Part shown: piece after piece, positions 46,585 through 55,253 of the stretch
Numbering within the stretch: position 1 is the stretch's first letter
How the letters are laid out: each line of letters starts with the position of its first letter
Assembly: GCF_040822085.1 (NCBI RefSeq)
Contig: NZ_CP162006.1
Span: 3,968,001-4,032,000 of the forward strand
Source: Rhodoferax sp. WC2427
GTDB lineage: Bacteria > Pseudomonadota > Gammaproteobacteria > Burkholderiales > Burkholderiaceae_C
Reading direction: 5' to 3'
DNA: 64,000 bases
Translations under genes and position numbers: made by a program
The notes under the pieces: model-generated
Databases searched by the model: none
What the model saw: the letters and a program-made list of their open reading frames with translations, nothing else
Told to the model about the DNA's origin: nothing

Positions 46585-47430
46585 TCAGCCCTTGACGGCA
46601 CCTGCCGTCAGGCCGCCCACAATCTTGCGTTGGAATATCAACACCAGCGCGATCAATGGCAGAGTGACCAGTACCGAAGCGGCCATGATCTTGCCCCATG
46701 GGATTTCATATTTGTCGGCACCGCTGATGAGCGAAATCGACACCGGGACCGTACGGTCGGCGTTGTTCAGCACAAAGGTCAGGGCGAACATGAACTCGTT
46801 CCAGGCGGCGATAAAAGCCAGCAGGCCGGTGGTCACCAGCGCAGGCCACATCACCGGCAGAAACACCTTGGTGATGATGCCCCAGGGGGTGCAACCGTCC
46901 ATGATGGCGGCCTCTTCCAGCTCTTTGGGCAGGTCGCGCACAAAGGTGGTCAGCACCCACACGGTGAATGGCAGGGTGAACACCATGTACGGCAGGGTCA
47001 GGCCCCACCAGTGGTTGTAGAAGCCGATGGCCTGCATCAGCTCGAACATGCCCGACAGCACCGCCACCTGCGGGAACATGGACACCGCCAGCACCGTCAG
47101 CAGCAGCAGGCCCCGGCCCCGGAACTGGATGCGGCCCAGCGCGTAGGAGGCGGTAACCCCCAGAAACAGCGAGGCAATCACCACCAGGGTGGAGACCATC
47201 AGCGAGTTCAGGATGTGGCGGCCAAACGGGTGCTCGGCCACGGTGAACATGGCGATGTAGTTCTTGATCGACGGTGAGGCCGGCCACAGCGAGGAGCTGA
47301 ACAGTTCGGTGCCCGACTTGAGCGAAGTGACGATCGCAAAGTAGAACGGAAACAGGCAAAACAGCGCGATGACGGCCACCAGCAGGTACAGGCCAATGGC
47401 ACCGAGTATTTTTTGTTGTTGGTAATTCAT
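46585..47430 (-). CDS. ABC sugar-transporter permease, MalG type
   Basis: A 281-residue inner-membrane permease with six hydrophobic helices and the EAA loop EEAAIMDGCTPWGIITKVFLP around residue 190, which docks on the ATPase. The C-terminal end AGAVKG is typical of MalG-like subunits. It follows the MalF-like gene by ten bases and precedes the ATPase gene by 49 bases. Confidence 0.95.
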   Translation of the reverse strand: MNYQQQKILGAIGLYLLVAVIALFCLFPFYFAIVTSLKSGTELFSSSLWPASPSIKNYIAMFTVAEHPFGRHILNSLMVSTLVVIASLFLGVTASYALGRIQFRGRGLLLLTVLAVSMFPQVAVLSGMFELMQAIGFYNHWWGLTLPYMVFTLPFTVWVLTTFVRDLPKELEEAAIMDGCTPWGIITKVFLPVMWPALVTTGLLAFIAAWNEFMFALTFVLNNADRTVPVSISLISGADKYEIPWGKIMAASVLVTLPLIALVLIFQRKIVGGLTAGAVKG

Positions 47431-47440
47431 GGCGCGGTCC

Positions 47441-48373
47441 TTATTTCGACATATCCACTTTGGCCAGCTTCAGGTACAGCACCGTGCAGGCCCCGATGAT
47501 CAGGAACAGCACCGTGGAGGCCGCTGAGCCATAGCCCACATAGTTGTTGTCCACAATTTCACGCCGGACAAAACCCGACATGCTGATGGTGTCCACACTG
47601 TTGGAGGTCATTACGTAGATGATGTCGAACACCCGCAATGCATCCAGCAAGCGGAAGATCACTGCCACCATCAAGGCGGGCCAGATCAGCGGCACGGTGA
47701 CCTTGAAGAACACCCGCACCGGGTGGATACCGTCCACGTGGGCCGCTTCGTAGCAGTCGGTGGGCAGCATTTGCAGCGCCGCCAGGATCAGCAGGGCCAT
47801 GAAGGGCGTGGTTTTCCACACGTCCACCAGCACCACCGACCACAGCGCGAAATGGGGGTCCGCGGTCCAGGCGATGTTGTGGTCAATGATGCCGGCACTG
47901 CGCAGCAGCGCGTTCATCACGCCAAACTGGTCATTCATGATCCAGGCCCACATCTTGGCCGACACGATGGTCGGGATAGCCCAAGGCACCAGCACCGCAG
48001 CACGGATGAAAGAGCGGCCCTTGAAGTTGGCATTCAGCACCAGGGCAAAGATCACGCCCAACAGCGTCTCGGTCACCACCGAGAAGAATGAGAACTTAAA
48101 GGTATTACGAATGGCCATACCCCAGTCGGTGCTCCAGAAGCCCTCTACCGCGTTCAAATTGAACACCCCGTATTCGCCAAAATAATTTTGGAAACCCACC
48201 ATGTTGTAGGTAGAGTCGCCAATCGCTTCCAACGAAGCATCGGTGAAACTGAAAAAGATGGTGCGGCCCAGGGGCCAGCCTGCCACCAGTGCCAAAACGA
48301 GCAGCGTGGGGGCCAGAAATATCCACGCGCTTCGGGTGCGCTCGCGGGTCAGTTCGGATGTTTTAGTGCTCAT
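47441..48373 (-). CDS. ABC sugar-transporter permease, MalF type
   Basis: A 310-residue permease with six hydrophobic segments (for example SAWIFLAPTLLVLALVAGWP near residue 16) and an EAA loop YEAAHVDGIHPVRVFFKVTVP near 215. The ATG at 48373 was chosen over an upstream start because the leader there is not membrane-like. Second gene of the operon, 80 bases after the binding-protein gene. Confidence 0.95.
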   Translation of the reverse strand: MSTKTSELTRERTRSAWIFLAPTLLVLALVAGWPLGRTIFFSFTDASLEAIGDSTYNMVGFQNYFGEYGVFNLNAVEGFWSTDWGMAIRNTFKFSFFSVVTETLLGVIFALVLNANFKGRSFIRAAVLVPWAIPTIVSAKMWAWIMNDQFGVMNALLRSAGIIDHNIAWTADPHFALWSVVLVDVWKTTPFMALLILAALQMLPTDCYEAAHVDGIHPVRVFFKVTVPLIWPALMVAVIFRLLDALRVFDIIYVMTSNSVDTISMSGFVRREIVDNNYVGYGSAASTVLFLIIGACTVLYLKLAKVDMSK

Positions 48374-48453
48374 GGAGACTCCAAGGGGATCTAGTGGCTG
48401 AACGGGCCGCTGCACGGCAAGCATGCAACGGCCCGAGGCTCAACGGAAGCGGC

Positions 48454-49734
48454 TTAGTTCCACTTAGGGCCGCGACGGATACCGTTCAGCTTGCCTTCCA
48501 GCTTCTTGACGCTTTCTGCGCCCGTGGCCTTCTTGGACAGCACTTCGTGGGTGGCATTCCAGAATGCGGCCGACACTTCGTTGTACTTGGCACCGGTGAC
48601 GGTGGCAGGGCGTGGCACGGCACCGACAAAGGTCTCATACAGGTCGCCGAAGAATGGGTTGGCGGAGAGCACTTCCTTGTCTTTGTACAAAGCCGCAATC
48701 GTGGGGTTGTACGAACCGCGGATAGCGCGGTCTTTTTGTACCGCCGCGCTGGTCAGGTACATCACCAGATCAGCCGACTCTTTGGGGTGGGCCGAATACT
48801 TGCTGACCGCCAACTGCCAGCCGCCCAGGGTGGCAGCAGTCTTGCCGCCATCGCCCTTGGGCAAAGCCACCACACCGACCTTGCCCTTGACGGGGCTGTC
48901 TGCGCCCTGGCTCAGCGACCAGGCGTAAGGCCAGTTGCGCATGAACACCGCATTGCCCTTCTGGAACACGCCACGGGCTTCTTCTTCGCCGTAGTTCAGC
49001 ACGCCGGTGGGGGCGATGGTGCCGATCCAGCTGGCTGCGGTGTCCAGTGCCTTGGCAGCCTGGGGGTTATTGATGGTGATCTTGCCGGTGCTGTCCACAA
49101 TGTTGCCGCCGCCGAAGCTGGAGACCCACTCGACGCCGTCGCAGGTCAGGCCTTCGTAGGCCTTGGCCTGGAACACAAAACCTTGCATGTCGGCCATACC
49201 TGCCTTGCGCTCGCCGTCCATCACCTTGGTGGCGGTAGCGGTCAGCTCAGCCCAGGTGGTGGGGGCTTTTTCGTTGTACTTGGCCAGCAAGTCCTTGCGG
49301 TAGTACAGCACACCGGCATCGGTGAACCAGGGCATGGCCAGCAGCTTGCCGCCGACGGTGTTGTTGGCCACGATGGCAGGGAAATGCTCTTTTTCTGCGC
49401 CCTTGGCGTAAGAGGTCAAGTCCAGCAAGTGTTCCTTCAGCAGGCCGGGCCAGACCACGTCGACAGACAGCACGTCGAGTTCGGTGGCCTTGGCGGCAAA
49501 CATTTGGCGGAACAGGCCCAGGATGTCGCTGGACGACTGGGGAATGCTCAGGTGCTTGACGGTATTGCCGGTCTTAGCGCTCCACTCGTCGCCCGCCTTT
49601 TTGCAGAACTCGAAATCCTGGCCTACGGAACCGCACGAAATAGTGACGGTGACACCCGCTGCCTGTGCGCCAACGGCGCCCAATGCGCCGAAGCTGATCA
49701 GCACGGCGGCTGCGGTTTTGGTCATGACTGTCAT
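48454..49734 (-). CDS. ABC sugar-transporter periplasmic binding protein (family 1)
   Basis: A 426-residue extracellular solute-binding protein similar to trehalose/maltose/alpha-glucoside receptors (ThuE/AglE group). The signal peptide covers about 25 residues (TKTAAAVLISFGALGAVGAQA). The family features SVDVVWPGLLKEHLLDLT near 95 and MPWFTDAGVLYYRKDLLAKY near 135 are clear. The ATG at 49734 has AGGAGA upstream. First gene of the operon, directly under the palindromic operator at 49838-49857. A disaccharide ligand is inferred from similarity only. Confidence 0.94.
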   Translation of the reverse strand: MTVMTKTAAAVLISFGALGAVGAQAAGVTVTISCGSVGQDFEFCKKAGDEWSAKTGNTVKHLSIPQSSSDILGLFRQMFAAKATELDVLSVDVVWPGLLKEHLLDLTSYAKGAEKEHFPAIVANNTVGGKLLAMPWFTDAGVLYYRKDLLAKYNEKAPTTWAELTATATKVMDGERKAGMADMQGFVFQAKAYEGLTCDGVEWVSSFGGGNIVDSTGKITINNPQAAKALDTAASWIGTIAPTGVLNYGEEEARGVFQKGNAVFMRNWPYAWSLSQGADSPVKGKVGVVALPKGDGGKTAATLGGWQLAVSKYSAHPKESADLVMYLTSAAVQKDRAIRGSYNPTIAALYKDKEVLSANPFFGDLYETFVGAVPRPATVTGAKYNEVSAAFWNATHEVLSKKATGAESVKKLEGKLNGIRRGPKWN

Positions 49735-49831
49735 GGAATGTCTCCTGTTGTGTTCGGTGTCGGCCCAGATAGAAGACGTAGTGAATGCCGCTCCCAAAGG
49801 CCGAAGTTTTGTTGCTGTTTAGTGCCAACGC

Positions 49832-49837
49832 AGTATA
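49832..49837 (-). promoter_or_regulatory. Probable -10 box of the sugar-transport operon
   Basis: The minus strand reads TATACT, 95 bases upstream of the binding-protein ATG. A weak -35 (TTCAAT, 49855-49860) is 17 bases away, so the palindromic operator fills the spacer between the two boxes. Confidence 0.5.
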
Positions 49838-49857
49838 AATTCAAAGCGCTTTGAATT
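49838..49857. promoter_or_regulatory. Perfect 20-bp palindrome, probable LacI-family operator
   Basis: AATTCAAAGCGCTTTGAATT is fully symmetric with the central GCGC-type core (AAAGCGCTTT) typical of LacI/GalR-family operators. It overlies the promoter spacer of the ABC operon, so binding would block RNA polymerase. The LacI-type gene at 51496 is the obvious regulator. No second copy was seen before the porin gene. Confidence 0.75.
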
Positions 49858-49934
49858 GAACACTGGGTTTACCCGAGGACGCCGCTGACAGCGTCGATAA
49901 TTTTTTGCAACCACCCAAAAAACGTCCCATGCAA

Positions 49935-49972
49935 AAAGCCCCTCATGGTCAAACTGACCATGAGGGGCTTTT
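49935..49972 (-). terminator. Strong terminator after the porin gene
   Basis: An uninterrupted 18-bp inverted repeat (AAAAGCCCCTCATGGTCA / TGACCATGAGGGGCTTTT) with a two- or three-base loop, 60 bases past the porin stop. It separates the porin transcript from the ABC operon promoter on the same strand. Confidence 0.93.
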
Positions 49973-50031
49973 CAATGTTCAACACCCTCGCCTCCTGCAG
50001 GCAGGGGGCTCAGGTGCATGAGCGCTGCAAA

Positions 50032-50988
50032 TTAGAACGCGTAGTTCACACGGACGCTTGCACCAGACGAATCCTTGGCGGTGTTGGTGCCGCTACCCTG
50101 CGAGAACGACACTGCGGGGGTGACGGTGGCACCCTTCACGTCGAAGAATGGAATTGCGTAAGCAGCCCAGAAAGTGGTGACCTTGTCGTCGGCGTTGGTG
50201 GTAGAGCCCTTGCCAAACACGCTGGCAACGGTCAGCTGGCCAAATTTGGCCATCAGTGCAAAGGTGTTTTGCTTCACACCGATATCGCTCTTCACGGCCG
50301 CATAGTTTGCAAACAAAGTGAAATCGCCGAAGTTGTAGTCACCGGTCAGGCCCAAGCCCGTTTCACGCTTCATGTTGCCCGTGTGGTACTGCATTGCTTC
50401 CAAGCCAGCAGCGATGTGCAAGGGGCCGTTGGCGTAGGACAGTACGGGACGCAAGCCATTGACTTGGCCAGTTCCTTTGGTGGAGACACCGCTCAACACG
50501 AACGACAGGCCACCGCCCAATTGCACGGTTCCCTCTGCGTGGAACACGGCTGTGCCATAAGAACCACCGCTATTTGGAACAATGGTTACGCCGCCTTGGC
50601 GACCACGCAGCACATTGGCTTGGTAAGGCGAAAAGCCTGCGTATTCCACAATCACGTCGCCAGGGGTTTGGAACAGGTTGTAGGCTTCAAAACGGCCCAG
50701 CTTGATGTCGGAGGTATCGCCACCCATCTGAACCCACAAGTCATCCGTACCAACGGAGCCATCTGGTTTGGCCAAAAAGCTGGCCTTGCCCGCGATGAAA
50801 TACTTGGATCCGGCTTTCTTGCTGGCATTGAACTCAACCCGACCGGCTTGGGAAGCGCCACGGGCATTGTTTTCGATCTTGTTGTCAAACTCGATGTTGG
50901 CATCAAAGTCTGCAAAAGCGGAAGCGGACACCATGGCGAATGCGGCAAGAGCGGTAGCGCGAAGGGCCAGTTTGGTAGTAGAAGTCAA
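50032..50988 (-). CDS. Outer-membrane carbohydrate porin
   Basis: A 318-residue beta-barrel porin with a signal peptide (LALRATALAAFAMVSASAFA, then DFDANIEFDN) and the terminal Phe (VNYAF) that outer-membrane proteins use for assembly. It resembles the raffinose-type/carbohydrate porins. The start is a TTG at 50988: AGGAGA stands at correct distance, and no ATG is available. Between the ABC operon and the LacI-type gene, it probably lets the same sugar cross the outer membrane. Confidence 0.88.
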   Translation of the reverse strand: MTSTTKLALRATALAAFAMVSASAFADFDANIEFDNKIENNARGASQAGRVEFNASKKAGSKYFIAGKASFLAKPDGSVGTDDLWVQMGGDTSDIKLGRFEAYNLFQTPGDVIVEYAGFSPYQANVLRGRQGGVTIVPNSGGSYGTAVFHAEGTVQLGGGLSFVLSGVSTKGTGQVNGLRPVLSYANGPLHIAAGLEAMQYHTGNMKRETGLGLTGDYNFGDFTLFANYAAVKSDIGVKQNTFALMAKFGQLTVASVFGKGSTTNADDKVTTFWAAYAIPFFDVKGATVTPAVSFSQGSGTNTAKDSSGASVRVNYAF

Positions 50989-51495
50989 AAAAATCTCCTG
51001 TGTTTAAGTTTTGCGAGGGATTTGCGTCAGTGTTCAGGCCAGGCCTTGCGGAGCCCATCGTTGCCACCAAAGATTGCAAACCTGCTGCATTTTTGGCTAC
51101 CTGTGTTTGGGCCGGGATAAGGAAGAACCCGAATAGTCATACAAATGAGCAGGCCATAACTTACTTCACATTTCTTTTCGAGCGCGCTGCATATGCAAGA
51201 GTTACATACAAGGAACATGCCCTGCCAAAAAACCCATTTCTCCTGTGACAACCTCTTTTTTCCGCCGCCGTTTCCGGCCTTCCACAATGCGGATTTTTTT
51301 CTCCATGTAACAGACTTGTAACCAAAAAAATAGTCCACCCAAAAAGGAACTTTTTATTTTCTCCAAAAGCTGTTGCATGTTGCAGAATTACTACATTCAC
51401 CGTGCTGCCTTGGGCGCAAGCACCGTTGACAAGCCGTTACATTTGAATCCCACAGGCTACTATTGCATGCTTGCCCTACGCACTACCCTTCTTAA
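50989..51495. other. Gene-free stretch (507 bases) between the divergent porin and LacI genes
   Basis: AT-rich compared with its surroundings, especially 51130-51400, with no credible ORF. It must contain both divergent promoters. TGTAAC occurs twice 11 bases apart (51306-51311 and 51317-51322), and its complement GTTACA occurs at 51201-51206 and 51436-51441. I see no copy of the 49838 operator and no clear sigma-70 promoter with both boxes at good spacing. Confidence 0.55.
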
Positions 51496-52515
51496 ATGTC
51501 ACTGAAACGGATCGCCGAAGAACTCGGCCTGTCGCTCACCACCGTGAGCCGCGCCATGAACGGCTATCCCGAAGTGGCGGCAGCAACACGCCGGGACGTT
51601 CTGGAAGCGGCGGCGCGCATGGACTACCGGGCCGATTCCCGCGCCCGGGGCTTGGCGCTGGGGCGGGCCGATGCCGTAGGTATCGTGTTTCCTATCACCA
51701 CGGGCGATCTGGGTGACCAGCAGTTTTTGCAGGTGGCTTCGTCGATGAGTGAGCGCTTTGCGCTGGCCGGGCTGGACTTGCTGATCGTGTCGGCCTCGGC
51801 CGACGACGAATTGACGGCGTACGAACGGGCCATCACCAGCCGCCATATTGGGGTGTTCGTGGTGCCCCGCACCCGCGTGCACGACCGGCGGCTGGAGCTG
51901 CTGCAGGCCCGCAACGTGGCATTTGTGGCCTACGGACGCAGCGCGTCGCTCACCTCCGAATACGCCTGGTTTGACTTCGACAACCTGGCCGGTGCCCGCA
52001 TGGCCACCGACCGCCTGCTGCGCCTGGGCCACCGCCGCCTGGCCTATCTGGGCGCATCGCCTGAATACAACTTTGCCGACCAGCGCTACGCCGGGTTTTG
52101 CGCCAGCCTGAAAGCGGCGGGCGTGCCGCTCAAACCCCAGGCGGTGCAGCGCAATGCGCTGGAGCGCCGCTCCGGCTATGCGGCCATGCAGAAGCTGCTG
52201 GCCCTGCCGCAGCGGCCCACTGCGGTGCTGGTGGACAACAATTTGGCCGGTATTGGCGCGGTCCATGCTGTGCTGCACTCCGGCCTGGTGCTGGGACGGG
52301 ATCTGTCGGTCATCGTGTACGACGGACTGGGCTCGGATTCGGTGGTGCGGACCTCGGTCACCGCGGTGCTGCAGCCGACGCCCGCCACCACGGGTGTGGC
52401 GCTGGCCGAAATGACGTTGGCACGCCTGCGCGGCGAGCCGCTGCAGACGCTGCAGAAACTGTGCATGCCAGAGCTGGAAATCGGCGACAGCGACGGCCCG
52501 CCGTTGGCCAGTTAA
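51496..52515 (+). CDS. LacI/GalR-family transcriptional repressor
   Basis: A 339-residue regulator. The HTH is at the very N-terminus (LKRIAEELGLSLTTVSRAMN, residues 3-22), followed by a hinge and a periplasmic-binding-protein-like effector domain (GIVFPITTGDLGDQQFL near 62, VLVDNNLAGIGAVHAVL near 235). It is divergent from the porin and close to the sugar ABC operon, whose promoter holds a matching palindrome, so it is probably their repressor with the transported sugar as inducer. Its stop overlaps the stop of cca. Confidence 0.94.
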   Translation: MSLKRIAEELGLSLTTVSRAMNGYPEVAAATRRDVLEAAARMDYRADSRARGLALGRADAVGIVFPITTGDLGDQQFLQVASSMSERFALAGLDLLIVSASADDELTAYERAITSRHIGVFVVPRTRVHDRRLELLQARNVAFVAYGRSASLTSEYAWFDFDNLAGARMATDRLLRLGHRRLAYLGASPEYNFADQRYAGFCASLKAAGVPLKPQAVQRNALERRSGYAAMQKLLALPQRPTAVLVDNNLAGIGAVHAVLHSGLVLGRDLSVIVYDGLGSDSVVRTSVTAVLQPTPATTGVALAEMTLARLRGEPLQTLQKLCMPELEIGDSDGPPLAS

Positions 52516-53777
52516 TCGGCCAACCCGGCCGCGTGGATGGCCGCCACCCGCGCGGCGTGGACCAGTCCCCCAATGTCTTTGCCTTGCACGCCCTTTTCCT
52601 GGGCCATCTTGGCGATCGGCTCGGTGGCCACCGACTGTGCCGCCTGTAGCACGGCCAGCCAGTGGGGACGTTGCGGGTAGGGTTGCCCGTCCAGGCCCAG
52701 TCTTCCGCGCGCATCGCACTCGCAGGCCAGCAAGGCATCGGCGAAGCGCTGGGGTTTGCGAAAGGCATCGGCCCGCTCCAGCAGACGCAAGGCGGCGGCG
52801 CTGCTGATGTCCAAGCCGCGGTGGATATTGCCGTGCTCGCGGGCCACCACGTCGGCCAGGTCACGGCAGTCCGTGGGCACGCGCAGGCGCTGGCACAGGC
52901 CTTTCAATAGATCCGCACTGCGCATTTCGTGGCCAATATGGCGGGGCAAGATGTCGGCGGGCGTGGTGGCTTTGCCCAGATCGTGCGTCAGGCACGCAAA
53001 GCGCACCGGCAGCGGCGCCTGCAGCCGCGCCGCCATGTCGAGCACCATCATCACGTGGATACCGGTGTCGATCTCGGGGTGGTAGTCGGCGCGCTGGGGC
53101 ACGCCCCACAGGGCCGCCACCTCGGGCAGCAGCCGGGCCAGGGCACCGCAGTCGCGCAGCACCGCAAACATGCGCGAGGGCTGCGGCTCCATCAGACCGC
53201 GGGCCAGTTCCTGCCACACCCGCTCGGGCACCAGGGCATCGACCTCGCCTGCGGCCACCATCTCGCGCATCAGTTCCAGGGTCTCGGGGGCCACGGTGAA
53301 GTCGGTGAAGCGGGCGGCAAAGCGGGCCACACGCAGGATGCGCACCGGGTCTTCGCGGAACGCATCGGTGACGTGGCGCAGCAGCTTGGCCTGCAGGTCG
53401 CGCTGGCCGCCAAAGGGGTCGGTCAAGGCTTCAAAATCTACGTCAAATTGGCCGTCAGCGCTTATAGGACCAGCACGAGCAGCTATTGCATTGATAGTGA
53501 GATCGCGCCGGGCCAGGTCTTGCTCCAGCGTCACATCGATGGCCGCGTGGACCGCAAAGCCACGGTAGCCGGGGGCTGTCTTGCGCTCGGTGCGGGCCAG
53601 GGCGTATTCCTCGTGGGTGCGCGGGTGCAGGAAGACGGGGAAGTCCTTGCCCACCGGCAGGAAGCCCTGGGCCACCAGCGCCTCGGGCGTCGCCCCCACT
53701 ACCACCCAATCCCGGTCGCCGCCGGTGCGGCCCAACAGGGTATCGCGGACTGCGCCGCCGACTAGATAGATTTGCAT
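52512..53777 (-). CDS. cca: CCA-adding enzyme (multifunctional CCA tRNA nucleotidyltransferase/phosphohydrolase)
   Basis: A 421-residue enzyme that adds or repairs the 3' CCA of tRNAs. It has YLVGGAVRDTLLGRTGGDRDWV at the start (strand-loop-DxD in GDRDWV), RRDLTIN near residue 92, RILRVARFAARF near 152 and an HD phosphohydrolase domain (HDLGKATTP near 265). Between LTINAI and DPFGG there are 21 residues against 9 in E. coli Cca; the extra part is encoded by repeat copy R12 (AARAGPISADGQFDVDF region). The insertion lies in a loop before the DLQ helix and may be tolerated. Confidence 0.95.
   Translation of the reverse strand: MQIYLVGGAVRDTLLGRTGGDRDWVVVGATPEALVAQGFLPVGKDFPVFLHPRTHEEYALARTERKTAPGYRGFAVHAAIDVTLEQDLARRDLTINAIAARAGPISADGQFDVDFEALTDPFGGQRDLQAKLLRHVTDAFREDPVRILRVARFAARFTDFTVAPETLELMREMVAAGEVDALVPERVWQELARGLMEPQPSRMFAVLRDCGALARLLPEVAALWGVPQRADYHPEIDTGIHVMMVLDMAARLQAPLPVRFACLTHDLGKATTPADILPRHIGHEMRSADLLKGLCQRLRVPTDCRDLADVVAREHGNIHRGLDISSAAALRLLERADAFRKPQRFADALLACECDARGRLGLDGQPYPQRPHWLAVLQAAQSVATEPIAKMAQEKGVQGKDIGGLVHAARVAAIHAAGLAD
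53444..53500 (-). repeat. Palindromic repeat copy R12, inserted in-frame in cca
   Basis: On the minus strand: outer box TCACTATCAATG, AATAGCTGCTCGTGC, ATAAGCGCTGACGGCCAATTT. It is read as AIAARAGPISADGQF, the same frame as R1, R4 and R13. Confidence 0.85.
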
Positions 53778-53852
53778 CCGCCCAGTTTAGGCGACCCTGA
53801 ATAAGTCCCCGCGAGCGCCGACCGCAGAGGGCTTGTTCGGCGTTGCCTTTAG

Positions 53853-54536
53853 CTAGCGCGCGACCCGGTAGGGCTCCTCGAAGTCGAGGAAGTCGTGCTC
53901 GGCCAGGGCCTCCTGGACCCAGGCTTGCACGCCCGGCAAGGCGGTTACCCGGTCCACATAGGCCTGGGCGGCAGCGGGCAGTGGCAGGGCATAGGTGTTC
54001 AAGCGCATGCAGACGGGTGCAAAAAACGCGTCGGCAATGCTGAAGTTGCCAAACAGCATGGGGCCGCCATGGGTTTGCAGCAGCTCGGACCACAGGGCCA
54101 CCAGGCGGGCGATATCGGCGCGCACCCCGGGCTGGTCGCGCCAGACCAGTTGCCCGACCACCGGCAACTGGGCTTCGATGTTCATCGGGCAGTGGCTGCG
54201 CAAGGCTCCAAAGCCGGAATGCATTTCGGCGCACACGCTGCGGGCCCGGGCCCGGGCATGTGGGTCACGCGGCCAGAGCTGCTTGTCGGGATATTGCTCG
54301 GCCAGGGTTTCGGCAATAGCCAGTGTGTCCCATACTGCCAGATCGCCATCTACCCATACCGGTACTTTGCCGACCGGATTCACCGCATTCACCGTGGCTT
54401 TGAAGTGAGAATCAGGGTCGAAGGAATCAAACCGCACATAAATCTCTTCAAATGCAATACCAGCCTGCTTTAACAGCACCCATGGGCGCATGGACCAGGA
54501 AGAATAGTTTTTATTGCCAATGTAAAGCTTTTGCAT
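53853..54536 (-). CDS. Glutathione S-transferase family protein
   Basis: A 227-residue GST: N-terminal thioredoxin-like domain starting LYIGNKNYSSWSMRPW (possible catalytic Ser in SSWSMRP) with cis-Pro in NPVGKVPVW near residue 56, and a helical C-terminal domain with SIADAFFAPVC near 170. It belongs to the bacterial YfcF-like group. Single gene; the ATG at 54536 is preceded by AGGAGA. Confidence 0.92.
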   Translation of the reverse strand: MQKLYIGNKNYSSWSMRPWVLLKQAGIAFEEIYVRFDSFDPDSHFKATVNAVNPVGKVPVWVDGDLAVWDTLAIAETLAEQYPDKQLWPRDPHARARARSVCAEMHSGFGALRSHCPMNIEAQLPVVGQLVWRDQPGVRADIARLVALWSELLQTHGGPMLFGNFSIADAFFAPVCMRLNTYALPLPAAAQAYVDRVTALPGVQAWVQEALAEHDFLDFEEPYRVAR

Positions 54537-54705
54537 CAGATCTCCTGAAAATAGAAGGGGTTTTGGTTGAAACCGCCGCCAGATGGCAGCCTGGTGCCAG
54601 CTTATCGCAAGCCAGGCTGGCTATTGATGCCAAAACAGGCCTCGATTGATGCGCTACCGCTGTGTGTCGGCCTGACCCTATTTTCCCAAGCCAGCCGCAC
54701 AACGC

Positions 54706-54735
54706 AAAAAGCCCAGTCAAGTGACCGGGCCTTTT
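54706..54735 (-). terminator. Terminator after the H-NS-type gene
   Basis: Minus strand reads AAAAGGCCCGGTCA then TGACTGGGCTTTTT, one mismatch in a 13-bp stem, followed by the T-run. 46 bases beyond the gene's stop. Confidence 0.88.
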
Positions 54736-54781
54736 GAATATCTACCCGGGCCTGCGCAATGCAGGTGGTAGAGAATGGGAT

Positions 54782-55069
54782 TTAGGCAATCAGAAACTGG
54801 TCGCGGTCCAGGTTTTGAATCCACTTTGGTGGTTTGCCACGGCCGGTCCAGGTATCGCCCGTGAGGGGATTGCGGAACTTGGGGGCCACTTTGGCAACGG
54901 CTTTGGTGCGGGCTTTGCCTGCGCCGAAAATATCGTCGGCAGTCAAACCAAAATCAGCTACCAGCGCCTTAACCTTTTCGATGGCATCGGCATTTTCCAG
55001 CGTATGGGCTTGCTTGATTTGCTGCTCCAGGAGTGCGCGCTGTTCGAGAAGTTCTTTGTAGGTTGGCAT
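54782..55069 (-). CDS. H-NS-family nucleoid-associated protein (BpH3 type)
   Basis: A 95-residue short H-NS protein. An N-terminal coiled coil (KELLEQRALLEQQIKQA) mediates oligomers, and the C-terminal DNA-binding motif is FRNPLTGDTWTGRGKPPKW (residues 68-86), with the GRGKPP minor-groove hook. It would silence AT-rich DNA. ATG 55069 is taken as start because it matches the compact family; an upstream in-frame codon at 55123 would add 18 residues. Confidence 0.93.
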   Translation of the reverse strand: MPTYKELLEQRALLEQQIKQAHTLENADAIEKVKALVADFGLTADDIFGAGKARTKAVAKVAPKFRNPLTGDTWTGRGKPPKWIQNLDRDQFLIA

Positions 55070-55150
55070 TTTGGTGTCCGGATTGTCTATAAATTGGCTG
55101 AGAGATAATATTATAGACCCCAAAATAAACAGTTACTAGCTTGGTACATT

Positions 55151-55185
55151 AAAAAAAGGCTCCGCACACCTTTTATGCGAGAGCC
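55151..55185 (-). terminator. Terminator after the ROK kinase gene
   Basis: Minus strand: GGCTCTCGCA pairs with TGCGGAGCC around a nine-base loop with one bulge, followed by seven T. About 70 bases beyond the ROK kinase stop. Confidence 0.85.
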
Positions 55186-55253
55186 CTGGCACTTGCAACC
55201 AAAAATGATCCATTTAAATCCGTAAGTAGGCCGTTTTTCGAGCCTATCCGGAT

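Noticed and set aside
49878..49906. Small hairpin GACGC / GCGTC followed by T-rich DNA upstream of the sugar operon
   Set aside because: Only five base pairs and no plus-strand gene upstream to terminate; probably chance.
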